A stretch of DNA of 64,000 nt from Cordia subcordata (lineage: Eukaryota; Streptophyta; Magnoliopsida; Boraginales; Cordiaceae): positions 12,782,501-12,846,500 of the forward strand of contig JAPTOF010000010.1 in assembly GCA_028554755.1 (NCBI GenBank), in the 5' to 3' direction. Positions 1-10,999 of this stretch are shown here, one piece after another; position 1 is the stretch's first letter; each line of letters starts with the position of its first letter. The translations under genes were made by a program, and so were the position numbers. The notes under the pieces are model-generated. The model saw nothing but the letters and a program-made list of their open reading frames with translations. It was not told where the DNA came from and did no database searches.

Positions 1-896
1 ATTTACTAAAATACTAGATCAATGAAGCTATCTTAATTACCCCCTAACGTGCATCCCCCATCCTCCCTCTTCTTTTTCTCTCCCTCTGGAAAATGAAACA
101 AAGGAATAATGAACAAGAGCACACTAGTTGTCCCCAAAATTCATGTTTTAGGTTTACCATGCAGCAGGGAGAAAGTCCTGTTATCAAATGATGTAGAATT
201 TTGGGTGAGCTGTGGCAGTTTGATCTAGTCCTTGCACATCAGGCATGTATACTGTACTATACTCAGTAGGCCATATAACAAAGTTTAACTTCGAATATGA
301 AAGTATGAAACTACCCTTTCCTAGGAAGCTTTTGGTGTTTCAGCTGATACTCAGAATATATATTTTTGGGTACAGGAAAAAGGAAAAAGAAAAAGATAAT
401 GAATCAGCAATATTCATATATGCTCTTGAACCACTAAACTTGAAAGAAGAGAAGTGTGCAATGAGAAATTAAAAGTACTACTGGATATCGCAACAAATCT
501 GCTGATCAAAAAAAGAAAAACAAAGAAAGAAAAATATGCCAAGCAGCTGGCCAAACTTATATCTTCTCTTGTAACAGAAGAACAATCAGTCCACAAGTCC
601 AAAGCACAAGGTTAACTCCACCTTATTCACTGTCCTGCATATTCCAACTCTAGAAAGGCATCTATTGACTACTAGAAAATAAAAAGTTTGAATAGCGGAA
701 TCCTAGCTCTCAATTTTGAGGAAGATATCAACATACAACATCTTGCATTAAAATCTGTGTTCCAGTCTTACATTTCTAAGCACTTAAGGATATCTCATGC
801 AATTTCTAGGTGATCGCTTGACAGGATAGCAATTTTTTTCCTTCTTAGAGCTGTAAGGATGCATAAACCATAAAGCAACAAAATGTTTAGAAGTAC
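1..896. other. Left-edge sequence without a recognised gene
   Basis: No convincing coding exon, RNA gene or repeat boundary is visible here. Short open frames exist on both strands but lack protein-like composition or splice context. Because the trigger-factor-like gene on the minus strand is still open at 3804, this stretch is probably intron of that gene, with its remaining exons left of the window. That placement is inference. Confidence 0.3.
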
Positions 897-2763
897 TGAT
901 GTGTTGGTTTTGTGTGTGATTTTGCATTGTATTTTTATATCTATTTTGAGGTGTTTTGTGCTCTATAAGGTGTATTAGTATAGCATTTATATCATACTTG
1001 AGCATATTAAGCTTTAGGTGTCTATAGTTGAGCTTAAAGCATAAATGTTACACTAAAGTATACTTATCTTGTGTTTTAGGTGAGTTTGAGGAATGTCTTG
1101 AGCTAAACAAAGATGGGGATGGCTTGGGCAAGTATTGAAGAAGATTTGAAGATGAAACGTGGAAGAAAATCATGTTGGGAAGCTTCTGGACAAAAACCAA
1201 AGCAACCGGAAGCAAAACGGAGCTAAAACGAAGGCAAAAGAGAGCAAATAGGCACTACCGGAGCACTGGCTTTAGAGTACCGGTGCACTGGCTCACTATT
1301 CCGCCAAAAACAGAGAGCAAGCTTCTCCTACCGGAATAGAGGCCCTTGGTACTGGTGCTCTGGTTAAGTGTTCCGATAGTCATAGAAATTAGCTATATAA
1401 GCCCGCTTTTGGCCATTTTATGAGAGAACAAGTCATATTCTTTTACGCCCATCTCCCAAAACCCTAATCCTCTCATTTCCCACCTCTCACACACTCTTCC
1501 ATACATAAAGGGCTCGTTTGGATTGGCTTTTTTTAAAAGTGTTTTTTTTTACAGCTTTTGAAAAATAGTTTTTTTTGAGAAGTTGAAAATTCTGACTTCT
1601 GAAAAAAGCTGTATTTGAACTATGTAGGGTGATTATTCTTGTATTTATGGATTGATTATTACTCATATGTAATGGGAACTTGATGGATTTATATATATAT
1701 ATATATGCTTTGTGCTTAGTGTTTCAAGGGCTATTTTATATACATGCCTATGTGGTTGTTGAAATGCCTCAATGATGTAGCATATGTATATTGAAGTTTA
1801 TTGTGCTATTAACCATTTTAAAATCATTATCTTAGCATGTCTATGTGTTTGTGTGGTGATTACATGAAATGGGTATGACTATATACATGTCTATGTGTGT
1901 GTTAGCATACTTAATAGCATAAATAGCTTCTATTGCATACATGTCGGGTGCCATTGCTTAAATTGGTGTAATCTAAGTATGTCTATGTGCTTAGTAGTAG
2001 AACACCCCGAAATATTCTCGAACGCCATGCCCTAGATGTGTTTGCTTTACTCTTAAACGTTAATACCCGCTATTGTGATGATGATTGGTGGTGCATAACT
2101 AATGGTTAGCCTAGTTCGAGTCTCCCTTAGCTTAAATCCAGCTAATGGGTTTCAGGATAGGTTAGTCGACCTTAGATGGACTAGGTCTTGGCTTTTAATT
2201 CTAGCCAACGGTTTAGACGCTAGGGTTAGATCGATCTAAGTCACCTAGAATCCTAAATAGCTAGCCCTATGGCCGTAAGTCATAAAGACCATACACCGTG
2301 GCTCTAGGGGTCGACACCTAGGGACGGATTCGCACTGAGTCTTAGGGTGTAATTAGGAGGTTAATTAAGAGACTAGACGAAAGCAACCGAGTTTAATCCA
2401 TCTAGCAACCCTAACATGAAGTAGTAATCACCCATTTGCAAGCCGTAATCACCTTATTCCCCATTTCCACGTGTTAACATCCCCTTAGATCGCTCGATTC
2501 CTCCATCACACACACACACACACACCACCTTTTTATTTCCTAGTTCTCAGATTAGGTTTACTTTTCCAGAGCTCCCTTTAAATCAAAAACCCCAAAAACA
2601 TTGTAGTTAGGACCTCAACACGTAGCTTTTAGGACGCACTTAGCTTAGGACACCATACACGTTAGGCCTCCCCATGGTTTCGACCCCACAATCCCATACA
2701 CTGTACTACACACGCCCCATGTGCTTGCAGGCTATTTAGGCTTGTGTTCACAAATAGCAATCA
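897..2763 (+). mobile_element. Solo LTR (Ty3/gypsy-like, long LTR)
   Basis: The 1867-bp unit begins TGATGTGTTGG and ends AATAGCAATCA, so it has TG...CA ends. It is flanked by a perfect 5-bp target duplication AGTAC at 892-896 and 2764-2768. There is no internal coding region and no second LTR, which is the signature of a solo LTR left by recombination. A TATATAAG box near 1394 could be the LTR promoter. The tail shares landmark phrases (CTAGGG, GGTTTCGACC) with LTR pieces elsewhere in the window, and the sequence just before its end resembles the ends of long Athila/Tat-type LTRs. A (CA)n run lies near 2510. The superfamily is inferred; the boundaries are seen directly. Confidence 0.8.
1507..1630. 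repeat. MITE-like fragment inside the solo LTR
   Basis: A stretch starting GGGCTCGTTTGGATTGGC followed by T/A-rich sequence resembles one end of the Tourist/hAT-style MITEs seen at 16683 and 20655. The opposite terminal repeat is not recognisable and no target duplication was found, so it may be a half-element or a chance resemblance. Confidence 0.3.
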
Positions 2764-2768
2764 AGTAC

Positions 2769-3803
2769 CAATCCTAAGCTGTCATCTAGATGATAGCTCT
2801 GCATAATATATTCAGTTTAAATATCTAGAGTATCTTGAGGACAAAAGGAGTACTGCTTTTATTACTTTCAAGAAAAACACTGGAAAAGCGACTTAAGTGG
2901 ACCTTTTCCATGCTTCGATATTGCTTTAATTTGTTTAACAACAAGCTTCTAGTTTCAGATCCACTAATTCATATTAGAACAGGTACTCAAAGACTAGTAA
3001 TTTCTGGAAATGACAATTTTCTTGAATGTGTTTAGATCAAACGGAAAAGACTCATTTCTTCTGGTCTTACTCTAAGTTTTTCCATTTTTTCTGAAATCCA
3101 ATGGACAAACAACACTGAATTCCCAATTTCAATCTAAGGAGTCAAAAAGGTAACTTAGCTTTAGCATAATGTCAAATGATATGTTCCACCAACAGATCCT
3201 AGCATTAGAAGTATCTAAGTTACAAGTATCTGTAGAAATCTGGGGTGGGTTATAGTTCAAATCATGGGCACCTACAAGTAAATTTGCGTGTGAATGCATG
3301 TCAAATTTGGAGTATGCACTACTACAATCAGACAAGAGATTCAAGGCCGTCTTTTGATACTGGAATACAGTGAAACAGAATCAGAAAGGCTTATTATCGA
3401 TGTCGGTGCTTGTTTGGTGAATTTCCAAGACTGTCTAATTGACTTAAGTGATATCTCCAAGCATAGCCTAAACATTAGCTGGAGCAATTGTGCCTCAAAC
3501 GACAACTTTGTGCATAGCCACTAAGCAAGATGGATAGTCATCTGAAGCTTACATGAAGTACCGATAGAAAATTGAACAAAACAGGCAGAAAGAAAATAAG
3601 GGGATGAACAAAATAAGAACCAGAATGAATGCCATAGTGTAAACAAATAACTTAAGAGTCAATCTGTAACTCAAGATCAAAGCAAATGACAGATGTCAGC
3701 TTTGTCAAATATAACATTCCAAGCATCTGCAATGTGAAACCACTTATTGGCGAGACTCTTACAATGAAAAGACAAATTGATAGAGGTAGTCTTGGAAGCT
3801 TAC
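2769..3803. other. Non-coding stretch, probably intron
   Basis: No coding exon or element with definable ends was found. It lies directly downstream (minus strand) of the GTAAGC donor of the last visible exon of the trigger-factor-like gene, so it is most simply intron sequence. Confidence 0.3.
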
Positions 3804-6800
3804 CTGTATCTTGTCATTATCTTGAGACTCCAGGACAACCTTCGCATTTTTCACACTTAATGCATTCTCCTTCGGGTCTGTAATTGATGCCTCTAAACCT
3901 GCACTATATTTGAAAGTATCTTATATTGATTGATAGCATAGGTGAAAGAGAAAGCATGCTGTAAGTCCACTGGCATATATCTCTATGTCGAAGCGCTGGA
4001 TCAGTCATTTAAGAGATACACGCACAAGATGAGGTGTTCTACATTTCTTTGAACAAAGCCTAAGGCCCAAACGAATAGGTTGAGAGCCTTGTGAGTCCTC
4101 ATATGTCATATATAAACAGATACTACAAGTAAAAGTCTAAAATAATCTTAAGGATATAAACAAACAGATAAAATACTGAAAAAGAAAAATCAATAGATTG
4201 AATAAAGATAAAATCATATATAAACGCATGGGACATCTATCCATGTAGCTAATGGAATCAATGTGGTCTCATTAGAAAAATTCAAAATCACCAGAAGTCA
4301 AAATCAACCAATGTCTTCTTAAAAATTGTGAAAATTGATATATTAGTTCACATCATTCATAGTTGGCCAATTCTATAATGGTTCTTACTTTCCAAAACGG
4401 TTTGACATAAGGTGCTCTTAACGGTACACCTCATCTGTATGGCAGGAAATTTGGACCTTAGAGCCTCAGAGCAAAGCTAGCCTTAGAGGCATCAGTTCAT
4501 GGTACTTAAGTCCAGCCACCTATTCCTCCAGACATTTTACAGTAGCCTCACACTAATCAATCCTAGGAGAACTCTAGTTTTTCTTTTTAAAACACTTGTT
4601 ACGCTCACCTGAACTGGCAGCGGATAATGCCTTCACCAAAGGTCTGTTGGGAACTCTCTTGGCAGAAGCACAGGTGCCCCATAACCTGAAATCAGCAGGT
4701 TCAATTAACGGTGCAACTGCACATTTTTCATCAAGGAATGCTATTCTTAGGAAAAACTCAAAGCCTGCTGCTGAAAGCAGTGTAAGAGCAGAACAATTCA
4801 CAACCAGGTAGCATTCCAGTGACCAGCAGAAGTAGAAGCAGGACAAACTCTAGTAGAAGCATCCTGGTAATCATGTAAATGCCAACAAGATACATGTTCC
4901 GTGCAGGAAACAAAGATAATCGTACTCAAACACATCCAGAAATTGAAGAGTATAGCAAGATTTTGTGCAATTAATAATGGACTTCTTAACAAAGGATTCC
5001 AGTTACAAGGAATAACACATCTAGCCTCGCAACCACCTGTATAGTTTTAAGCAATTGGAGTTACTTTCTACCAGTTAAATAGTCATTTTAGATATTTAAA
5101 GAATTAAATAAATAAATAAATAAATTCTGGTAGAACATAGTTATTTTAAACAAACAGCTTCACTGAATATCATTTAGCAATACTAAACAACAGAATAACA
5201 CTAGTATTGGTGTAGAATAGAATGAATTATACTGGTATGGAAAGTATCATATAGAGATATGCAACAGAAATTTCTTCAAAAACCTTCAGGAGAGTGACTG
5301 AAGTAATGTGAATTCTTCATCCACAAGAAAAATGTGTCCAGAAATTCTCTTCAGAGGTGATCATTCCACCCTTCAAATGCCCCATAATTCCTTTCCTTGT
5401 ATATAAACCTAAATACACATAGCAAAGCCATTTTCTACGTCTTTCCCATCTTTATCCTTGAGTAATCCCTCTTAACAGAAAACCTCTGAAAGTCTGTCAC
5501 CAATAACAATGGGAAAATGCAACAGAATGTGGTGAAGACTTTCCCAGCCATTCTGCAAATAGAACTTCAAAGAACATATGCTGTTACCCTTCTTAAATAA
5601 TCACTAGCTAAAGTCTTCATGGACTGTACACTGGGGACAAAGAAATAAAATGCTACTTTTCTTTGAGTGCTTGTCCTCCATAAAACCTTCCATGAAAATG
5701 GATCTGCTAAAGAAACGCAAAATGATTTCATCAAAGGATTTTGACAGAGAACATCCAATTGTCTGACTCTTTACCAAACTACCACCTAAATCCTATGTAC
5801 TTACAAGTGCAGAGTTTTCAAAAAACACTCTCTCCATCTCACAATCTTGAAGGCACCCAAAAGTCAAGTCATCTAATTCCTCATGAGACGACTGGGAAGT
5901 GGAGCAACTACCAATTTCTTTGGGTGCCTAAACAATTGTGGCTTTATATAATGAAGGACTGATAAGGTGAAATGGAGTTTGGCTAGAACTGGCACTTTCA
6001 TGATAAATCCTCCTATAGTGCTCTTGTTCATGAAGCTGAACCTAGTATTCATGTTGAGTTCCTGTAGAAGGATATTTGGAGGTCGTGCACCCCAATTAGA
6101 GTTGCCTTCTCTGCTCGGGATGCAGTTTGGAGGAGAATCTCAATAATGGACAATCTCCAAAAAAGAGGCCAAGGCATTGCCAATTGATGCTTTATGTGCA
6201 AAGGTGATATGGAAACAGTGGAATCTTTTGCTAGATGCGTTTAGGGTAAAATCTATTTTGTGAGGAGACAACAACCTAGTGTAGGATCAAGACATCCAAA
6301 CACAAGAAGAAAATCATTAGAATGATTCCTGTCGCTATCATTTGGAGTCAATGGTTAGAAAGGAATTGAAGATCGTTTGAAAGTAAGTAACCTTCTCATC
6401 TCTTTTTGACATCCCATGTCATACATTATATTTGTCTTTGGATGGGAGCTTCTTGTGTGGTTTACATAGATAGTATAAAAGAATATATAGATACCTTGAA
6501 TTGCTAATGTACATATTCTCTGTTTGCTCCTTCTAGCCCCTTCATGCATATTAATAAATGCTTACTTCTCAAACAAACAAAAACAAGCTTTTGTTGCCAT
6601 TTTATGAAGTGCAGAACTACTTTATAAAGGGTAGAGAATTGAGACCTAAGACTTGCACCTTCACATAACCTATTCTAAATTTTATTTTCTCAATGAATAC
6701 ATCTCATTCATGACTAATTTTAGCCAACTCCACTCGATAAGGCAAACAACTATGAGCTGACATCCACTCACCACAGTATGACCTGTGACCTTCAATGACT

Positions 6801-9800
6801 TTCATGACTTTCTTCCATAAACTGTTCTCTCCACCATATCTCCATAACCATTTCCGTGGAAGAGCCATACACAATTTCCCTCGCAGAGCCTATTAATTCT
6901 GTTCAACTTCCTGATGCTTCCAACTTTTCATAGAGGTCCAGACTGCTCTCGAGTTCATCAAATATTATTGCTGATCATTTCTTGAACTCTTTGTTGAAAA
7001 CTATCACTGCACTGGTTAATTTTTCTGTCTACATCATCTTGGTGAGCTGCACAAAGCTATTAAACTGTAGAGCTGCACAAAGCAATTTAACTTTGTCCCA
7101 CCCCCACCTAGAAGTAGTTTCTTCCGCTTGGCAAGCTCCCCTGCAAATCTTCCAATGACAATTCCATGTCTCAGACTAATGAATAACCTGAAGCTGACCC
7201 CTAGTACATAGTCAGTAGAGCATTTTCTTTGCAAATTCTAGCCAGAGTCCAATTGCTCAATCTCCTTTCTTTACTTTTTCTTCTAATTTTCGTAATCTCA
7301 GAATAAGTGCCGGAGATATTCTTCTCTACACAACACCAGAAAGCATCAAGAGCGTGTAAAATCAAAATTACGCGACACATAGGCACCAACTTCACAAGGG
7401 AATACCAATGTGCCAGCAACTCATAGAAGCACACATGTATGAGTCACACCAATTGACTTGGCAGATTATCTGCACTATGACACTCAGGAAAAAGCATAAC
7501 AGAATTGAGGACCCAAAGGCATGACGGAAAAAGTAATATAAACAAAGGAGAGGTAGCTGAGCAGAAGAGAACAGTTTTGCAATTGCTTTTGCCTTGTATC
7601 TCCTTATCTTCTTTGGAGGGTAGCTCCTTGAGTCTGCTTCATCCTTTCAATTTCAAATAGGAACTCAGCTCTGTAATCAAGTGATCTGTTAATCCGCTCT
7701 TAATATGAATACTAAAATTGCCTTCAGGTCCCAAAAGGTGTTTTCTTCTCTGGTTCATTGTTCCATTTCAGTCAGAAGCCTGCTAATTTACTTGGATGTT
7801 CAAAATATTTTACTTGCAAGTCATCCTCTTAGCCCAAGATACAATGACAGTGTCATCTTTCATCCTATCAAGAAACAGGTCCTGGAACTCCAGTAGCTTA
7901 GAAAAGCTTCGGAATTATCCTTGAACTCACCTCAATGCATTAACCCGAAGGTTGTCTCAACAATACATACTGATATATGATTTAATCTTGTCTAACCATA
8001 GGCATTCAACAAAGAATGTGAGGCTTCTTCAATGTACAATAACAAAAACAAGTATGACAAGCTTCCGAACCTCAATCATTTAAAGGATAGTAATGAGATC
8101 CATTACTAATTTTGCCAACATTATCATATAATGGTTGTCTTAAAAGAGGTTCCTAAGAAATACCAACTTCTTTGAATCTAGGTAACAAATATTTCAGAAC
8201 TTCCTGCCAGTCCCAAGTACATTAAACTGACCATTACAAATGTATTTAGATTTTGCACTTGTTTTTCATGTATTTTTTGAACCTTCTTTTTCTGAGACAG
8301 TAGCTAAGTAAGAGATTGTTGCAGTTCTAAACCTGATCAATGAAATTCAGAAACAGCAATTGACAAAATCACTTTCTGATCTTTGCAGATGCCATGGAAC
8401 CTTATAGCCATACTGCTTGGGTTTCAACACTAACAAGCATAATTTTTCTTCTTATGTTGTATTTGTTAAGATTCAAGATAAGCATATAACAAACACAGCA
8501 TTAATCTAATCATCAACTCATTTTCCAGTGTCCAGCTATATCTATAAAAGAGAAACTCGGTGTGAGTATCCTTTCCAATTGGTTGGCCAAAATCTACAAG
8601 TATCATACTGTGGCACAAAAATGGAGACAGGCACCGGATGTTCAATTTACCAGCACCAGCTAAGCACAAAAGACAATAATTTGCAAGAACAGAGCTAAAA
8701 GATGAAGAAACGTGTAGAGTAGATGGCTAAAGAATAAGCATTCCTTAGGCTATATATATATATATATTAGCAGGTAATGGATAAAACAAAATTTACACCC
8801 AGCATGACGTTTTTGCACCAGAAGCGAATCGGATATTTGTTGCATTCTGTCTGGAAAGGACATGCTTGTTCAGGTTCCTAACAGGCAAATTCTGTAAAAA
8901 TGGGAACAGAAAAGTCAACTAGAGAAGCAGACAAAACCACTTAGTAATTCTGAAACCAATGCGAATTCTATAACTGCGACCAACCAACTCTAACAGAGAA
9001 ATATACTACAGTTTCGCAATGACCAACAAACAAACTTCTTCATCTCTTTCTAAAAAGTGAAATGACTTACAATTAATCTCATTTTTAACATGTGTGGTGA
9101 TGATGCACTTAGCATGTTAAGGCTTACAACATCAAACAGAGCCGTAAGAACCTAATACCATCACTAGGAAAGAAAAGAAGATCATTTAGCACTCAAACAT
9201 GTATAACCCATAAAATTAATCTGGTTTGTGCTTCTAAATTTCCTCTAATGCAATAACATGGCACAATACTTTGAATTAAATTGTTTTCTCTTTTCTTTTT
9301 GATGTGACAATTATTCAACAACAGCACAGGTGTCCACTATCAATCTCCTTCGAGTGCACCGCACCTTTCGATTATGTCCATTATCATACAGAACTTGTTT
9401 CCCAGAAATTCAGCTTAATCCTTATACATCAGATGAAATTGACAAAACTATGTACTTGCACAATTATTTCTTACTATTTTCGTTTTAGAGTCAATTGCAC
9501 AAAACCCTGTGTTTTCTTTAAATTATATATTAAGCCCTGTCGTAATGTAAATGATTTATAAATTATAACAATGTGATACAACTATACCTCTGTTTGATAA
9601 TCCCAGAGAGTTTTTCCTGAACATTCTTATCTAACATTTTTGTTAGACAAAATGAATGAATGTGAATACACCAAACAAACCCAAGAAGGAAAAAGAAAAA
9701 GAAAAAAAAAAAGAGTGGACACATAAACATGTTCATCATTCAATGTAAGTATGTATGTAAATGTAATATAGTGAGAAACTTGTTCAACAGAAGGAATCAG

Positions 9801-9865
9801 GGTTTGCTTACGCAACTCTCACGGAGCGAGTGTCGTAAGGGTGGCATCATCACCGTAGTCGTCAT
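3804..9865 (-). CDS. Trigger-factor-like plastid protein, 5' part only (4 exons)
   Basis: Four minus-strand exons join in phase: 9812-9865 (starts at ATG 9865), 8797-8891, 4609-4685 and 3804-3898. They give 321 nt, or 107 codons without a stop. Every inner junction has GT/AG: GTAAGC, GTAAAT, GTGAGC and GTAAGC donors and TACAG, TTCAG and TGCAG acceptors. The N-terminus (MTTTVMMPPLRHSLRESC...) is rich in Ser, Arg and Asn and poor in acidic residues, like a plastid or mitochondrial transit peptide. Exons 3-4 read VKALSAASS then LEASITDPKENALSVKNAKV. From memory this resembles the start of plant proteins with a bacterial trigger-factor N-terminal (ribosome-binding chaperone) domain. No later exon was found before position 1, so the gene should continue leftwards or be broken. 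The exon structure is fairly firm; the family name is tentative. Confidence 0.5.
5955..6590 (+). pseudogene. LINE (non-LTR retrotransposon) C-terminal remnant
   Basis: Broken plus-strand frames carry, in order, DKVKWSLARTGTF, then IWRSCTPIRVAFSARDAVWR and MDNLQKRG, then a CFMCKGDMETVESF zinc-binding-like segment, then RMIPVAIIWSQWLERN. This is the usual order at the C-terminus of plant L1-type LINE ORF2 (zf-RVT region and tail). Several in-frame stops and frame changes interrupt it, and the His expected in the finger is Phe. The sequence runs into an A-rich tail near 6560-6590, consistent with a LINE 3' end. The reverse transcriptase part is missing, so the copy is 5'-truncated and dead. Confidence 0.6.
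6740..6980 (-). pseudogene. LINE ORF2 fragment, minus strand
   Basis: The minus strand reads ALPRKWLWRYGGENSLWKKV followed by MKVIEGHRSYCGEW, close to the stretch after the reverse transcriptase of plant LINEs (typically xLLxKWLWRFxxExxSLWRxVI). It is only a short piece with stops upstream. It lies in the opposite orientation to the LINE tail at 5955-6590, so the two come from different insertions. Confidence 0.45.
8749..8768. repeat. (TA)n microsatellite
   Basis: About ten TA dinucleotides in a row, inside the large intron of the trigger-factor-like gene. Confidence 0.9.
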
Positions 9866-9987
9866 CGTCGTTTTCGCCGGAACGCTTTTGTATGCTTGGA
9901 AGTGTAAATGGTAGTAGTCAAACACAGGTTGCGGTTAGGATGGGTTCTCACGCAGCCAAAGCGTCATCCGTTGTGTGTATATCTTAA

Positions 9988-10429
9988 AATACGTACTACA
10001 AGGGTAATTATGTCCTGAAGAAACATTTGTAACTTCGCTTCGTGCAGTGAAATGCTTGTCCCTCTTGTTGTTGATTTTGTTTTTCTTACTTTATCAGAGT
10101 ACGTATCAAAAGGAATGAGAAAGGTAATTATGTAAGAAAGATATATTTGTAACTTGCTTCACGTGGTGAGATGTTTGTAACTTTTGTTATTAATTTTATA
10201 CTTCTTACTTTGTCTTAAGTATATATTAAAAAAGAATAGGAAGGGCAATTATGTGGGAAAAAAATATTTGTAGCTTGTTTCGCGTGACGAGATGCTTGTA
10301 TCTCTTGTTATTGATTTTGTAGTTCTTAGTTTAGCTTAAGTACATATATTAAAAAGGAATAGGAAGGCTAATTATGCCAAAAAGACAGATTTGTAGCTTG
10401 CTTCGCGCAGTGAGTTGCGCAACTCAAGT
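9988..10429. repeat. Tandem array, about 120-bp unit, nearly 4 copies
   Basis: Each unit starts with a GTAC/GTAT-ATT-AAAAGG-like head, has GGTAATTATG near its start, then ATTTGTAACTTGCTTC and ends CTTACTTTGTCTTAA. Heads fall at about 9988, 10099, 10219 and 10340, giving periods of about 111 (first copy shortened), 120 and 121 bp; the last copy is partial. Copies differ by scattered substitutions. The array begins about 120 bp upstream of the ATG of the trigger-factor-like gene, so it may overlap its promoter. Confidence 0.8.
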
Positions 10430-10439
10430 ATCCTATGTG

Positions 10440-10990
10440 AATAACCAGTCTTTTACTTGCTTAATAACTTTGGTGATACCATCATTGTACTTTGCACGCC
10501 AATTCAATAAACAAGCTACTCTAATAAGGCCCATTGGCTAGTTATCATGTCTTGAGTGGCTTGGTTAATTTTTTCTGTCAACTTAATCAATGGAGCCAAG
10601 GCATTCATTAACTATTTATGAGATTCCATAGGAACCCTTGGTGATTTGCGCTCTTGCACATGACCTAATGCCCAATCCATAGGCTGTTGAATTTAATGAA
10701 TCATTCTTTTAACAATTTCAACTTGGGTTGAATCTTTATATGAAGAATGATCATTCCTTTCTTGGTTGATTATGCGTGCAATATGAGCAAGTTGAGCAGA
10801 TGTTGATGTTGTATGGACACGTGAAGGTGTTTGTTATACAATAAAGATGGAATCTACTGTAGAAGTTCCTTCTTCAGTAACTGTTAATAGTCCCTTACTA
10901 CGAGTGCTAATGGGTCCCACTGAATGTGCTAGAAATTGTTTGCCTAGAAAAATTTTCCCAGAGGCTAAATGCACTCGACCACAACTTTGA
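10440..10990 (-). pseudogene. Unidentified coding remnant
   Basis: The minus strand is readable over about 180 codons with few stops: it contains MSIFGQSCGRVHLASGKIFL, then HSVGPISTRSKGLLTVTEEG, later TSTSAQLAHIARIINQERND and MDWALGHVQERKSPRVPMES. The composition is protein-like, yet stops interrupt it near 10840, 10690 and 10610. I do not recognise the family. It could be a decayed retrotransposon gag or a host pseudogene. The nearest recognised gene is upstream of the tandem array and is unrelated. Confidence 0.3.
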
Positions 10991-10999
10991 CCAAATATT

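Larger units (their letters stand above)
4686..8796 (-). other. Large intron 2 of the trigger-factor-like gene
   Basis: This 4.1-kb gap between two in-phase exons holds a plus-strand LINE tail (about 5955-6590), a minus-strand LINE fragment (about 6740-6900), a (TA)n run at 8749-8768 and sequence I cannot classify. A minus-strand frame near 7627-7697 encodes about 31 plausible residues ending QRR-stop, but it lacks a usable splice phase with the other exons and I did not add it to the gene. Confidence 0.35.

Noticed and set aside
7627..7700. Minus-strand piece ending ...MKQTQGATLQRR-stop as last exon of the trigger-factor-like gene
   Set aside because: No acceptor gives the right phase with the 8797 donor, and exons at 4609 and 3804 continue in phase further downstream.
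8100..8240. Minus-strand frame DWQEVLKYLLPRFKEVGIS as an exon
   Set aside because: No acceptor or donor in the right phase and stops on both sides. It may be a transposon remnant but I could not name it.
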